Source of the DNA: Mucilaginibacter geliditolerans
GTDB taxonomy: Bacteria; Bacteroidota; Bacteroidia; Sphingobacteriales; Sphingobacteriaceae
Assembly (NCBI RefSeq): GCF_014200495.1
Contig: NZ_JACHBY010000002.1
Span: 496,001 to 560,000, forward strand
Reading direction: 5' to 3'
Length of the DNA stretch: 64,000 nucleotides
Of this stretch, positions 10,052 to 18,302 are shown piece after piece. The notes under the pieces are model-generated. The model was not told the DNA's origin, ran no database searches, and saw only the letters and a program-made list of their open reading frames with translations. Within the stretch, counting starts at the first letter, position 1; each line of letters opens with the position of its first letter. The translations under genes were made by a program, and so were the position numbers.

Positions 10052-10167
10052 TGTCGCGTCAATCATAAAATGTCGCTAGTCGTGAGCCTAAAGTCAAAAG
10101 TCACAGTCCCAAAAGAACGAAATCTGGCTTTAGACTTACGACGAAAGACTGTTGACACGACACTAGT
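10047..10167. repeat. 121-bp inverted-repeat element (MITE/REP-like)
   Basis: Outer arms ACTAGTGTCGCGTCAA (10047-10062) and TTGACACGACACTAGT (10152-10167) are complementary over 16 bp with one mismatch. Inner arms (10077-10093 and 10128-10144) are imperfect complements. The interior holds short AAAGTC-type repeats. The ends resemble a non-autonomous mobile or REP-like unit. It supplies the stop codon of the preceding gene. Confidence 0.6.
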
Positions 10168-10225
10168 CTGATCAGCCTACGTCATTTAATGACATCCAAT
10201 CAAATTCCTTTTCCTGTTCTTTAAA

Positions 10226-10259
10226 AAAGTAATTCCAATATATATATCGGAATTACTTT
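10226..10259. terminator. Bidirectional terminator between convergent genes
   Basis: An 11-bp perfect stem AAAGTAATTCC/GGAATTACTTT (10226-10236 and 10249-10259) with a 12-base AT loop. It is flanked by A and T runs on either side and lies between the YncE-like gene and GH109, which converge. Confidence 0.7.
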
Positions 10260-10339
10260 AGTTGAGGAAGCGATCAATAGACTTTTTTCCCGCTTCTTGT
10301 TAAATGATAACTATTTTCAGATCTGTACCAACTGCTTTA

Positions 10340-11683
10340 TTAAAAACCGCTGTCATCAAGTGCAAATGTATTTTTACGGGTTTTCCATTTTCCTCTTGTA
10401 AAATCAGGGAATTCCAGCGTCTTGCCCTCTGTAACTGATTGGGTTGATAAAGGCGCTATTACACTCATGGTAATAGAATCGTAAACATCAATAGGAGTCT
10501 GTTTTTTCTGTTTTACAGATTCAACAAAGGCATTGAACACAAACCAGTCCATACCGCCGTGTCCGGCGCCTGCCGCATCTTTTTCATATCTTTTCCATAG
10601 CGGGTGGTCATACTTGTCAAGCCATACCTTGGCTGGATCCCACTCATCGTCTTTGGATTGGTTTTCAATATATATAGAGTTGTTTACATCCATCCAGGTG
10701 CCTTTTGTCCCATCAAGCCTGAAACCTAATGAGTATGGCCTTGGTAAGTGGGTATCATGCGTAAGCATAACGGTTTCACCATTGGCGCAGCTGATCATGG
10801 TTTGTGTTATATCACCATTTTTATAATTGATTTTGGCGTTAGCGTTGCCCGGAGCCAGCTCTTCCACATAAGCGGCAAGTCCGCGTGCTTTCGAACTGAA
10901 TGAAACAATGCTGGTAAAGCGGTTGCCATAATTAACGTCAAGGTAATGCATAACGGGGCCTGCGCCATGTGTTGGATACAAGTCACCATCCCGGTCAATA
11001 TTAAACTGGGTACGCCATTGGGCTTCACTTAACGCTTTCGGCCCAAACTCCACGCCGCCTCCGGAATAATGTTTGCCATCGTTAAATAAAACATTACGTA
11101 AATTATGCTGATATCCGCCTTCCGCGTGTACCAGTTCGCCAAACAGGCCTTGCCTTACCATATTAAGTGCCGCCATTACATCCCTGCGGTAGCATACGTT
11201 CTCCAGTGTCATGTAAGGGATCCCTGTTTTTTCATGTGTGTCTATTATATCCCAATGCTCCTGCACGGTTAAGCCGGCTATTACTTCGCAACCAACATAT
11301 TTACCGGCTTTCATAGCATCAATAGCCTGCGGGTGGTGAAACTGCCAGGGAGTAGCTATGATAACGGCATCAATATCCTTTCTATCCAGCAGCCCTTTAT
11401 AAGCATCAGTTCCGCCGGTGTATTCTTTTGCAGCGGGTTTACCGCTTCTGGCAATTTTCTCACGACAGATCTTTAATGAGCTTTCCTGCGTATCGCAAAT
11501 GGCAACTATCTCAATATCGTCACGCAAAAGGCCTTCCGAAATATGGCTCATCCCACGTGCACCTACGCCAATGTAACCCAGCCTTACTTTGCCATTAGTG
11601 CTTGCAAACAAACTTCCTGTTGGCAGGATTGAGAAAGCCGCCGTTGCCACCGCACCGGTCTGGATAAATTCTCTTCTTTTCAT
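10340..11683 (-). CDS. GH109 family glycosidase (Gfo/Idh/MocA fold, alpha-N-acetylgalactosaminidase-like)
   Basis: 447 residues. The twin-arginine-like signal (MKRREFIQTG ...) indicates export. The NAD-binding Rossmann motif GYIGVGARG is at about 35-43, followed by VAICD. The stretches YMTLENVCYRRDVMAALNM, ELVHAEGGYQHNLR, GDLYPTHGAGPV and GAGHGGMDWFV match my memory of the GH109 enzyme from Elizabethkingia, which removes terminal alpha-GalNAc by an NAD-dependent oxidation-elimination mechanism. It follows the GH35 beta-galactosidase gene by 64 bp. The two probably act together on galactose/GalNAc-containing glycans in the periplasm. Exact sugar specificity is not certain because other GH109 members act on different sugars. 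Confidence 0.88.
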   Translation of the reverse strand: MKRREFIQTGAVATAAFSILPTGSLFASTNGKVRLGYIGVGARGMSHISEGLLRDDIEIVAICDTQESSLKICREKIARSGKPAAKEYTGGTDAYKGLLDRKDIDAVIIATPWQFHHPQAIDAMKAGKYVGCEVIAGLTVQEHWDIIDTHEKTGIPYMTLENVCYRRDVMAALNMVRQGLFGELVHAEGGYQHNLRNVLFNDGKHYSGGGVEFGPKALSEAQWRTQFNIDRDGDLYPTHGAGPVMHYLDVNYGNRFTSIVSFSSKARGLAAYVEELAPGNANAKINYKNGDITQTMISCANGETVMLTHDTHLPRPYSLGFRLDGTKGTWMDVNNSIYIENQSKDDEWDPAKVWLDKYDHPLWKRYEKDAAGAGHGGMDWFVFNAFVESVKQKKQTPIDVYDSITMSVIAPLSTQSVTEGKTLEFPDFTRGKWKTRKNTFALDDSGF

Positions 11684-11747
11684 ATATATAATTTAGTTTT
11701 TAGTTTACTCTATTAATGATTGATGCAGATGTGATTTCCGGATAATA

Positions 11748-13553
11748 TTATTGAAGATTAGGCACGCCGCTTACTTCCCGTGCTTCTGCCTGATGGAAAT
11801 CGAAAACAATGATTTGATTATGCCCTTTTTTAAGCCATGATGCAGGGCAGTATAGCCTTTGCTGTGGCCCCACATTCCAGTAACGACCCAGGTTGTGGCC
11901 ATTTATATAAACTATGCCTTTACTGTAATTACTTAAATCAAAATAGGTATCACCTGTTTTTTCAAGGTTAAAATCACCTTTGAAAAACAAACCCTTGTTA
12001 GTACCCTTATCAGAAGCTAAAGGTTTTAATTGACCAATAAAGCTTTCGTTCATTGACATAGGATAAATCTGCCAGTTCATCAAGGTCATACCCTCAAGCG
12101 TTACCCGGTCGGTTATACCCTTCCGGTCAATTATGTACTGAGCAAAATTGATATGCCCCATACCCTCCACTAAAATATCCAACACGGGGTTTTTATTAGT
12201 GCTCACAGGTAGCTTCACGCTCCATTTACCTCCGTTACGATAAACGGTATCGATAAACTTTCCATCCAAAAATATGAGTGCATAATCATGCGGCTCGGTG
12301 ATGGTTAATGTTCCGCTTTTATGACCAATTAATTTAGTGCGATACAACATAAGGCCCTGGTTTTGGCCAAAATATTCCATAGGCAGCGGTTGAGGCGAAT
12401 TAAAAGGCTGCGGAAGTTGTTGCCAAATACTGGTAAAGGGCTTTAATGTTATAGCTGGAATGCTGATCGTTTCAATTGATTTAGGAACCTCGGGTATTTT
12501 ATAGCTAACATATTTTGCGATAAGGTTACGCAGCATAAAGTACTTAGCTGTAGGCTGACCCTGTTCATTTATAGGGGCATCATAATCATAGCTGGTAACA
12601 TCCGGCTGAAATTGTGTTGAAGAAAAAGCATTGGCACCGGCATTAAAACCAAAATTTGTTCCGCCGTGTACTACATACAAATTGAATGATTTATGATGCT
12701 CAAGCAAATAGGTAACATCCTTTTTTATATCAATGGTATCTGTTTTGGCCCATTTTTCTTTCCAATGCGTTAACCAACCCGGATAAGTTTCACTGCTAAA
12801 TGAGGGCACATTAGGGTTATAATCATTTGCCTGTTCAAAATCGGCATCGCTGGTTCCGCTATCAAGACCAATAGCCGCACCCATGATGTTGCCGGCTTCC
12901 AGCATATATGGAGTGGCACCATCGGCGGTATAAAAAGGCACATTAATGCCATTTTGCTGCCACAATTGCCTTAATGTTTCCAGGTATACTTTGTCATTCC
13001 CGTAGCTGCCATATTCATTCTCAATCTGCGACATCAAAATCGGGCCGCCATTAGTACACAGCAATGGACGCACCTCGGCAGCAAGATGGCTGATATATTG
13101 TTTAACTGCGGCTATGTACCGGGTATCCATACACCTGACTTTAATGTCAGGTATTTTTAAAAGCCAGGTCGGTAATCCGCCAAAGTCCCACTCAGCGCAA
13201 ACGTAAGGTCCTGGCCGCAGCAATACCCACATTTCTTCCTCTTTACATATCCTGATAAATTCCGCGATATTATGGTTGCCGGTAGTAAAATCAAATTTAC
13301 CGGGGCTGGCTTCCTGGTAATTCCAGAACACATACACAGCAATCGTATTGCAACCCATAGCTTTAGCCATACGGATACGATTTCGCCAGTATTCCCTTGG
13401 AATACGTGCCGGATGCATTTCGCCACTGATGATCTGAAAAGGTTTTCCATCCAGCAGAAAATCTTTTTTACCGAGGCTAAACACGTGTTTTTGCTGCCCA
13501 AAGCAGACTGCAGAGAAAAAGAGGAAAAATAATGCAAGAAGATTTTTTTTCAC
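11748..13553 (-). CDS. GH35 beta-galactosidase, exported
   Basis: 601 residues with a signal peptide (1-19, ending CFG). The GH35 catalytic barrel starts at about residue 30 (FLLDGKPFQIISGEMH). The general acid/base is Glu180 in QIENEYGS and the nucleophile is Glu255 in SSETYPGW. The C-terminal half has beta-sandwich domains typical of bacterial GH35, ending in the GYIYINGHNLGRYW-like segment (here IVYINGHNLGRYWNVGP). It hydrolyses terminal beta-galactosyl residues in the periplasm. It is first in an operon with GH109. The long upstream region holds a possible LacI-type operator. Confidence 0.93.
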   Translation of the reverse strand: MKKNLLALFFLFFSAVCFGQQKHVFSLGKKDFLLDGKPFQIISGEMHPARIPREYWRNRIRMAKAMGCNTIAVYVFWNYQEASPGKFDFTTGNHNIAEFIRICKEEEMWVLLRPGPYVCAEWDFGGLPTWLLKIPDIKVRCMDTRYIAAVKQYISHLAAEVRPLLCTNGGPILMSQIENEYGSYGNDKVYLETLRQLWQQNGINVPFYTADGATPYMLEAGNIMGAAIGLDSGTSDADFEQANDYNPNVPSFSSETYPGWLTHWKEKWAKTDTIDIKKDVTYLLEHHKSFNLYVVHGGTNFGFNAGANAFSSTQFQPDVTSYDYDAPINEQGQPTAKYFMLRNLIAKYVSYKIPEVPKSIETISIPAITLKPFTSIWQQLPQPFNSPQPLPMEYFGQNQGLMLYRTKLIGHKSGTLTITEPHDYALIFLDGKFIDTVYRNGGKWSVKLPVSTNKNPVLDILVEGMGHINFAQYIIDRKGITDRVTLEGMTLMNWQIYPMSMNESFIGQLKPLASDKGTNKGLFFKGDFNLEKTGDTYFDLSNYSKGIVYINGHNLGRYWNVGPQQRLYCPASWLKKGHNQIIVFDFHQAEAREVSGVPNLQ

Positions 13554-13959
13554 GGATATAATGGTTTTAATTAATAATCAGCTGTAAAATATTTAAGCGT
13601 TACCCTAATAGTTATAATTTTCAGTATATACTACTTTGAATTGATACCAGGATTTTGCATATCAATTAGCGATATATCCTTACATAATAACATACCTCAA
13701 CTATTTCTAGTGATATCGATAAATATGATAATGCAAGGTAATAGGATTAGATAAACCTGGGAATAAAAACACAGCGCAAACGTTTGATACCCCTGGTATA
13801 GGTGATAACTTAAATACTACGGACTTGATAATTCTTTTACTTTAATCGGGATGAACGGGGCAATGGCTGAAAACCACAAATAATCAATGCTGATTCTTAA
13901 TAATTAGCCGTTTAGAAAATCCTCCAAATCAATTTTATTTTTAAGGTATGGCTAACTGC
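13554..13959. other. Intergenic region with a LacI-like palindrome
   Basis: 406 bp without a gene, between the GH35 start and the end of the PIG-L gene. The only notable site is a perfect palindrome CAAACGTTTG at 13777-13786, the core seen in many LacI/GalR-family operators, about 225 bp upstream of the GH35 start. No regulator gene is adjacent, so the assignment is tentative. Confidence 0.35.
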
Positions 13960-14874
13960 TTAGTAAGTTTTCTGAGCATAAGGTACCAGACTTAGTAACT
14001 TAAACAAACTATCGCATTTTGCAATTCCTGCTGTCCCGTTCAGCTTAAAATACCAGAACTCCTCCACATCCCCGTCATTCATGCTCATTTGAGTAAAGCC
14101 TTGTGATTTATGTTCGGCAAGCTCCCAATTGGCTATAACTTTATAGTTAACCTTGTTCCGGTAGCTAAAACAAGCCGTGCGGTCAACGCTGAAAAGAGGC
14201 TTATCCGTTACGGTTTGTGTAATCTCATAGTCCTTGTATTGTGAAAATTCGGTAATGCTATCAGTTTTGTCGCGTGTAATTGCACCTAAAATTAATGGAC
14301 GTTTATTTGCCGGCATTTTTGCTATGGCGTTTAACGCTAATAAGGAAGCTGCCTTATGCGCGCCATGTGTTGAAGGCTCTGGTAAAAGACAAAACACCAG
14401 ATCATAACGATTATCGGCGAGCAGTTTATCCAGCTTTTTATTGACAGCCTTTACGACCCAGCTGGTATCCAGCGGATCATGCTCATCTAAGCCATAATGG
14501 CTATCCTGCTGATTCATAAAATAATAATGAGCTACCCCTAACACATGACCGGCATTCTTCAACTCCCGTTTCCTGATCCTCGGCAATTCACTCCTGCCTA
14601 TTTTTTGGTCGGTAAGTGCAACTCCGTAATAACTTTCAGCCAGTGTAGCATATTTATACCCGGCTTCGCCATCGGTGATCACAAACAGATCAATTATTCC
14701 GTGATGCTCTTTAGCTATTTTATATAAGGTTACCGAAAAAACGCTCTCGTCGTCGGGGTGAGCTATAACTACCAGTACATGAGGGCTTTTTTTATTAATT
14801 TGAGCATTTGAATTGATGGATAAGCCGTAAAAAAATAAGAAAATAACATATCGGAGAATGGGGAAACGCAGCAT
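13960..14874 (-). CDS. PIG-L/LmbE family deacetylase, exported
   Basis: 304 residues with a signal peptide of about 25 residues (ending SNAQ). The family zinc motif is AHPDDE at residues 38-43, and the distal zinc ligand is the His of STHGAHKAA near residue 160. These are the hallmarks of zinc-dependent N-acetylglucosaminyl deacetylases. The signal peptide argues against the cytosolic bacillithiol enzyme BshB and for a periplasmic de-N-acetylation of a glycan or glycoconjugate. The start lies only about 35 bp from a palindrome also found at two sulfur-related promoters. On the minus strand a TAAATTTG -7 box (14892-14899) sits just upstream of the start. Confidence 0.85.
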   Translation of the reverse strand: MLRFPILRYVIFLFFYGLSINSNAQINKKSPHVLVVIAHPDDESVFSVTLYKIAKEHHGIIDLFVITDGEAGYKYATLAESYYGVALTDQKIGRSELPRIRKRELKNAGHVLGVAHYYFMNQQDSHYGLDEHDPLDTSWVVKAVNKKLDKLLADNRYDLVFCLLPEPSTHGAHKAASLLALNAIAKMPANKRPLILGAITRDKTDSITEFSQYKDYEITQTVTDKPLFSVDRTACFSYRNKVNYKVIANWELAEHKSQGFTQMSMNDGDVEEFWYFKLNGTAGIAKCDSLFKLLSLVPYAQKTY

Positions 14875-14891
14875 ATTTTATGAATATCATA

Positions 14892-14950
14892 CAAATTTAT
14901 TATTTATTCTATCAAATCTATAGACATTATAGAATATATGTATATATTTG
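14892..14950. promoter_or_regulatory. Divergent promoters with palindrome site 1
   Basis: The 24-bp imperfect palindrome at 14909-14932 (ends CTA and TAG, core AATCTATAGA) is shared with 15102-15125 and 22497-22520. To its left a minus-strand -7 box TAAATTTG (14892-14899) faces the PIG-L gene. To its right a plus-strand -7 box TATATTTG (14943-14950) faces a short terminated transcript. No clear TTG -33 element precedes the right-hand box, which may mean it needs an activator. Confidence 0.55.
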
Positions 14951-14955
14951 CCACC

Positions 14956-15062
14956 ATAATGAAAGGATTTATTTTGCTGACCTCATAATAATTGTCTTCT
15001 CATAACTAGGTTTATAATTGGTTGTAAGGGGTTCCTGCTCATCAGGAACCCTTACTTTTTTG
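14956..15062 (+). ncRNA. Candidate short transcript (~105 nt) ending in a terminator
   Basis: A TATATTTG -7 box at 14943-14950 would start transcription near 14956. A strong hairpin with a T tract ends it at about 15062. The only open frame is nine codons (MKGFILLTS, 14960-14989), so this is either a small RNA or a leader that has lost its gene. It sits directly before the Cys-leader promoter and shares that promoter's palindrome. Expression is not shown by the sequence. Confidence 0.35.
15024..15062 (+). terminator. Strong intrinsic terminator
   Basis: Stem GTAAGGGGTTCCTG (15024-15037) pairs with CAGGAACCCTTAC (15043-15055) with one bulged base and a 5-base loop, followed directly by seven T residues. 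Confidence 0.85.
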
Positions 15063-15101
15063 TCCTTTTAAAAACCTTAATGTAATTATTTTGATATTAG
15101 T

Positions 15102-15152
15102 CTATATAATCTATAGATTTACTTGATTATATTAATGCTGTTTGTATATTTG
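15102..15152 (+). promoter_or_regulatory. Promoter of the Cys-leader/arylsulfotransferase operon with palindrome site 2
   Basis: The 24-bp palindrome at 15102-15125 (core AATCTATAGATTT) ends in ACTTG. This provides a -33 TTG (15123-15125), spaced exactly 19 bp from a -7 box TATATTTG (15145-15152), a full match to the Bacteroidota promoter form. The operator overlaps the -33 element, as at sites 1 and 3. Confidence 0.7.
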
Positions 15153-15187
15153 TTGCAAACTTTTAAAGTTTACATAATAGCACTATC

Positions 15188-15277
15188 ATGTTTACCACAA
15201 CTCAAAAGGCTTTCTCTAACAACTTGCGTATAGAACCTCAGTATGCTGCCTTTGCTCCTTTTTATTGTTGTTGTTGA
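15188..15277 (+). CDS. 29-residue leader peptide ending in Cys-Cys-Cys
   Basis: A short frame too small for ordinary gene calling. It runs ATG at 15188 to TGA at 15275-15277, and the peptide ends APFYCCC with three consecutive TGT codons immediately before the stop. It lies about 30 bp downstream of a well-formed promoter and 175 bp upstream of the operon encoding a lipoprotein and an arylsulfotransferase. There is no signal peptide or domain. Runs of a rare amino acid next to the stop of a tiny upstream frame are the hallmark of ribosome-mediated attenuation. Cysteine codons would sense Cys-tRNA charging, that is, sulfur supply. Polycysteine leader frames before sulfur genes are known in actinobacteria. 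Function here is inferred. Confidence 0.65.
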   Translation: MFTTTQKAFSNNLRIEPQYAAFAPFYCCC

Positions 15278-15330
15278 TCTTATATTAGGAGTCTGCCCCG
15301 CCCCTCCTCTAATCATTCCCGCTTTTTATA
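15278..15330 (+). promoter_or_regulatory. Possible attenuator downstream of the Cys leader
   Basis: Seven bases after the leader stop is a weak hairpin (ATTAGGAG at 15284-15291 against CTCCTCTAAT at 15304-15313, two-base bulge). It overlaps a C-rich, G-poor stretch (about 15294-15321) and is followed by five T residues. The structure is too weak for a confident intrinsic terminator. The C-rich single strand could instead be a Rho entry site that a ribosome stalled on the Cys codons would mask. The remaining 15331-15452 holds nothing I recognise. Confidence 0.35.
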
Positions 15331-15452
15331 ATGCTGATGCATGGCTTAATAGTAAATCAGTTAGCTTGGTTTTCTGCTGATAAGTTGAAAATTTCTTATG
15401 GTTTACAGCTATACACCGGTACAGATTTAATAAGATCCATTTAATCAATAAC

Positions 15453-16805
15453 ATGAAAACACTTAACTTTAAACATCAATATTTTAGCTATACCTTTATT
15501 GCTATCTTAATTACAACTGCTTTACTGCAAACCTCATGCAGGCAAAAAACGACTTCAGTACCACTGAATCCATTAAAAAGCCAGGCACAACTCCAGCTCG
15601 ATAGTTTGGCTATACACTTGAGTAGTGACACAGCCATAAAAACCGCTGAAAATGAAACTATAAAATTATATGAGCAGGATTCCACCTATAAAATTCCTGA
15701 TGCGCAGGTAACATTAAAACAAGATATACAAAGGCTGGCTTATGCCGCTATTGAAGAAACCGGTATAAAATACTCTCCAGAGCCTCAATTTTTATGGATA
15801 GACCATGCACCGCGTAACTGGGATGGCCTGGATGTCCCGGGTTCACAATTTGGGCTCGATAATCCTGATAATGTTTACCGCACAGCATACCTGGATAGCA
15901 CATCACAATACGAAATTCATTTACATCACATTGAAAAAGAACCGGTCCAGGAATCATTTGAATGGTTTGATGGCAGCACAGGGTCTATCACAACTGCTAA
16001 ACACCTGGGCTTTGTACAAGTAAAAGACCTGAAGCCTGAAAGTAATGGCGATTATATACTTACCGCAAGTCCTCAGGCAGAGCCATCTAATCCTAATCAT
16101 TTGCAGATCAGCAAACCTTTGGTAAATATTATTTACAGGAACACCTATTCAAACTGGGCCGAACAAACGCCAGTGGCTATAACTGTAAAAAGACTTAGCG
16201 GCAAAAGATTTCCCGCGATATCACAATCTGAATTGGTTACCAGATCACTAGCTACTTTTAAAACTTTTTCAGCTTTTCTTTTAAAGATCAAGGCACTAAC
16301 AACTACCACACCTGTAAACACCTTAAAAAAGCCCTTTTCAAGAGATGGTGGCTGGGGATTTGCCGTAGCTGGGAGATTTAAGATCGGTAAAGACGAAGCG
16401 TGGGTTATTACCCTTAATCCAAAAGGAGCAAAATACCTTGGGTTTGAGCTTGCCGACCCATGGCTGGCATCACTGGAATATATACAACACTCAGGCAGCT
16501 TAAATATTACCCAGGCCAAACCTGATATGCATGGCAATTATACTTATGTAATAGCGGCAACCGATCCCGGCGTACATAATTGGCTGGATACACGCGGACT
16601 AACCGAGGGTAGCCTTTTTATAAGATGGCAGGCATTCACTGATAATGTAAAGGCAATTGATGATGCCATTGTAAAGCAGCAGCTTGTTAAACTGGCCAAT
16701 CTGGATCAGGCATTGCCGGGCGATGTATCTAAAGAAACACCCGAATCACGCAAAGATATCTTAGCGGTACGTGCGCAAACCTATCAACGACGTTTAAATC
16801 CGTGA
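15453..16805 (+). CDS. DUF1214-like lipoprotein upstream of arylsulfotransferase
   Basis: 450 residues. The N-terminal signal ends in a lipobox LLQTSC (Cys29), so it should be a lipoprotein. The remainder has features of the DUF1214 group, with VPGSQFGLDNPDNVYRTAYL in the middle and an end-region segment LDTRGLTEGSLFIRWQ. The catalytic function of this family is not known. It is the first structural gene after the Cys-leader and is followed 56 bp later by an arylsulfotransferase. This suggests a joint role in handling sulfated or aromatic compounds in the periplasm. The family call is by pattern only. Confidence 0.6.
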   Translation: MKTLNFKHQYFSYTFIAILITTALLQTSCRQKTTSVPLNPLKSQAQLQLDSLAIHLSSDTAIKTAENETIKLYEQDSTYKIPDAQVTLKQDIQRLAYAAIEETGIKYSPEPQFLWIDHAPRNWDGLDVPGSQFGLDNPDNVYRTAYLDSTSQYEIHLHHIEKEPVQESFEWFDGSTGSITTAKHLGFVQVKDLKPESNGDYILTASPQAEPSNPNHLQISKPLVNIIYRNTYSNWAEQTPVAITVKRLSGKRFPAISQSELVTRSLATFKTFSAFLLKIKALTTTTPVNTLKKPFSRDGGWGFAVAGRFKIGKDEAWVITLNPKGAKYLGFELADPWLASLEYIQHSGSLNITQAKPDMHGNYTYVIAATDPGVHNWLDTRGLTEGSLFIRWQAFTDNVKAIDDAIVKQQLVKLANLDQALPGDVSKETPESRKDILAVRAQTYQRRLNP

Positions 16806-16861
16806 TAATTATATAACACTTAACCCATTTTTTAATAATTAAACATACAACATAAATACAA

Positions 16862-18229
16862 ATGAATTTTATACGCCAACATAAAAAGCTTAAAAAGTTA
16901 TCGTTAATTCTCCTTACTGTGGGGCTTGCAAAGGCCAATGCACAATCCGTTTACCCTACAGGTGTTACCATTTATGATCCTTCACGCGCTTATAACAGCT
17001 ACATTATATTTAGCGCACCCGATAATAAAACCCACCTTATTGATATGAATGGCAATGAGATACATACCTGGAACTATGCCGGTTTCCCGGGCGAGCTGCT
17101 TGACCCCGCGGTAACCGGTGGAAAAAAGGGTAATGTATTGGTACAATATGAAAGCATTAAGGGTATAGGCACATCAGAAACACCCGGCCAAACTATCTTC
17201 CGCAATAAAAGTATCGCGGAACTTAACTGGAACGGTGATGTGGTATGGGAATGGGGCGATAAGGCCCCCGACAGTACAGCACGCCAGCACCACGATTGGC
17301 AGCGCCTGCCTAATGGTAACACATTGGTATTAGCTAACCGCCTGCGCCCTATACCAGGGTTTAAATTACCTAAATTATTGGACGATATCATTTACGAGGT
17401 TAACCCTGCCGGGGACATTGTATGGACCTGGAACGCATCAGACCATTTAAAGGAATTCGGGTTTACCGATGAGGAACTGGAACTGGTTAAGAACTCATCA
17501 GATGCAGATTACCTACATGTAAATAACATGACCTCACTGGGGCCAAACCATTGGTATGATAAAGGCGATAAGCGTTTTAATCCCGATAATATCCTTATTG
17601 ACTCACGCAATGCCAATTTTATCATCATCATTGATAAGAAAACAGGCAAGGTGGTATGGAATCTCGGTCCTAATTATCCTGCAATAAATCAACGAAAATC
17701 AGTGGTACCAAGGCCGGTTGACCAGATAAGCGGCCAGCATGATGCCCACCTGATTGAAGAGGGTTTGCCAGGCGCCGGCAACCTTATTGTATTTGATAAC
17801 CAGGGTGAAGCTGGGTACCCCTCAGCAACTTTGCAACCAACCGGTGGTTCAAGGGTATTGGAGATAGACCCGGTTACTAAAACCATTGTATGGGAATATA
17901 CAGGTCAGGATTCCGACGCGCCTACCTGGAGTTTTTATAGTTCATTTATCAGCAGCGCACGCAGACTACCCAATGGCAATACCCTGATTGACGAAGGTAT
18001 GCATGGACGTTTTTTTCAGATCACGCCCAAGGGTGAGATCGTATGGGAATATGTGAATCCATATTTCGGGCGTTCGCCGATTGGTGGCATTTCCAGAACG
18101 GTGCGTTCCAACTGGGTTTACCGCGCGCAACCAGTTCCTTACAACTGGGTACCGGATGGTACCGCTCATTCTGAAAATGCAATAAAACCAGTAGATATCT
18201 CAACATTCAGGGTCCCTGCTAGTCAATAG
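16862..18229 (+). CDS. Aryl-sulfate sulfotransferase (ASST/Arylsulfotran family), exported
   Basis: 455 residues with a signal peptide (about 1-27, ending ANA-Q). The repeated propeller blades VVWEWGD, IVWTWNAS, VVWNLGP, IVWEYTG and IVWEYVNP are diagnostic of the arylsulfotransferase six-bladed fold. Family motifs RLPNGNTLVLANR, GQHDAHLIEEG and ARRLPNGNTLIDEG are present; the His residues of HHDWQ and QHDAH are the likely catalytic or substrate-contacting histidines. ASST moves sulfate from phenolic sulfate esters to phenolic acceptors in the periplasm without PAPS. The gene lies in the operon headed by the Cys-leader peptide, so a sulfur-scavenging role is a reasonable inference. Confidence 0.88.
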   Translation: MNFIRQHKKLKKLSLILLTVGLAKANAQSVYPTGVTIYDPSRAYNSYIIFSAPDNKTHLIDMNGNEIHTWNYAGFPGELLDPAVTGGKKGNVLVQYESIKGIGTSETPGQTIFRNKSIAELNWNGDVVWEWGDKAPDSTARQHHDWQRLPNGNTLVLANRLRPIPGFKLPKLLDDIIYEVNPAGDIVWTWNASDHLKEFGFTDEELELVKNSSDADYLHVNNMTSLGPNHWYDKGDKRFNPDNILIDSRNANFIIIIDKKTGKVVWNLGPNYPAINQRKSVVPRPVDQISGQHDAHLIEEGLPGAGNLIVFDNQGEAGYPSATLQPTGGSRVLEIDPVTKTIVWEYTGQDSDAPTWSFYSSFISSARRLPNGNTLIDEGMHGRFFQITPKGEIVWEYVNPYFGRSPIGGISRTVRSNWVYRAQPVPYNWVPDGTAHSENAIKPVDISTFRVPASQ

Positions 18230-18241
18230 TATTATAATATA

Positions 18242-18269
18242 AAGGCCTGCTACTGTGGCAGCGGGCCTT
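18242..18269 (+). terminator. Hairpin after the arylsulfotransferase gene
   Basis: Ten-base arms AAGGCCTGCT (18242-18251) and AGCGGGCCTT (18260-18269) pair with one G-T wobble. No T tract follows directly, so it may be a partial terminator or processing hairpin. Confidence 0.5.
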
Positions 18270-18302
18270 ATATCAGAAAAAATTTTATAATTTATAGAGT
18301 TT

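Noticed and set aside
13960..14874. PIG-L protein as bacillithiol enzyme BshB, which would fit a thiol theme
   Set aside because: It has a clear signal peptide, whereas BshB is cytosolic, and no other bacillithiol genes are present.
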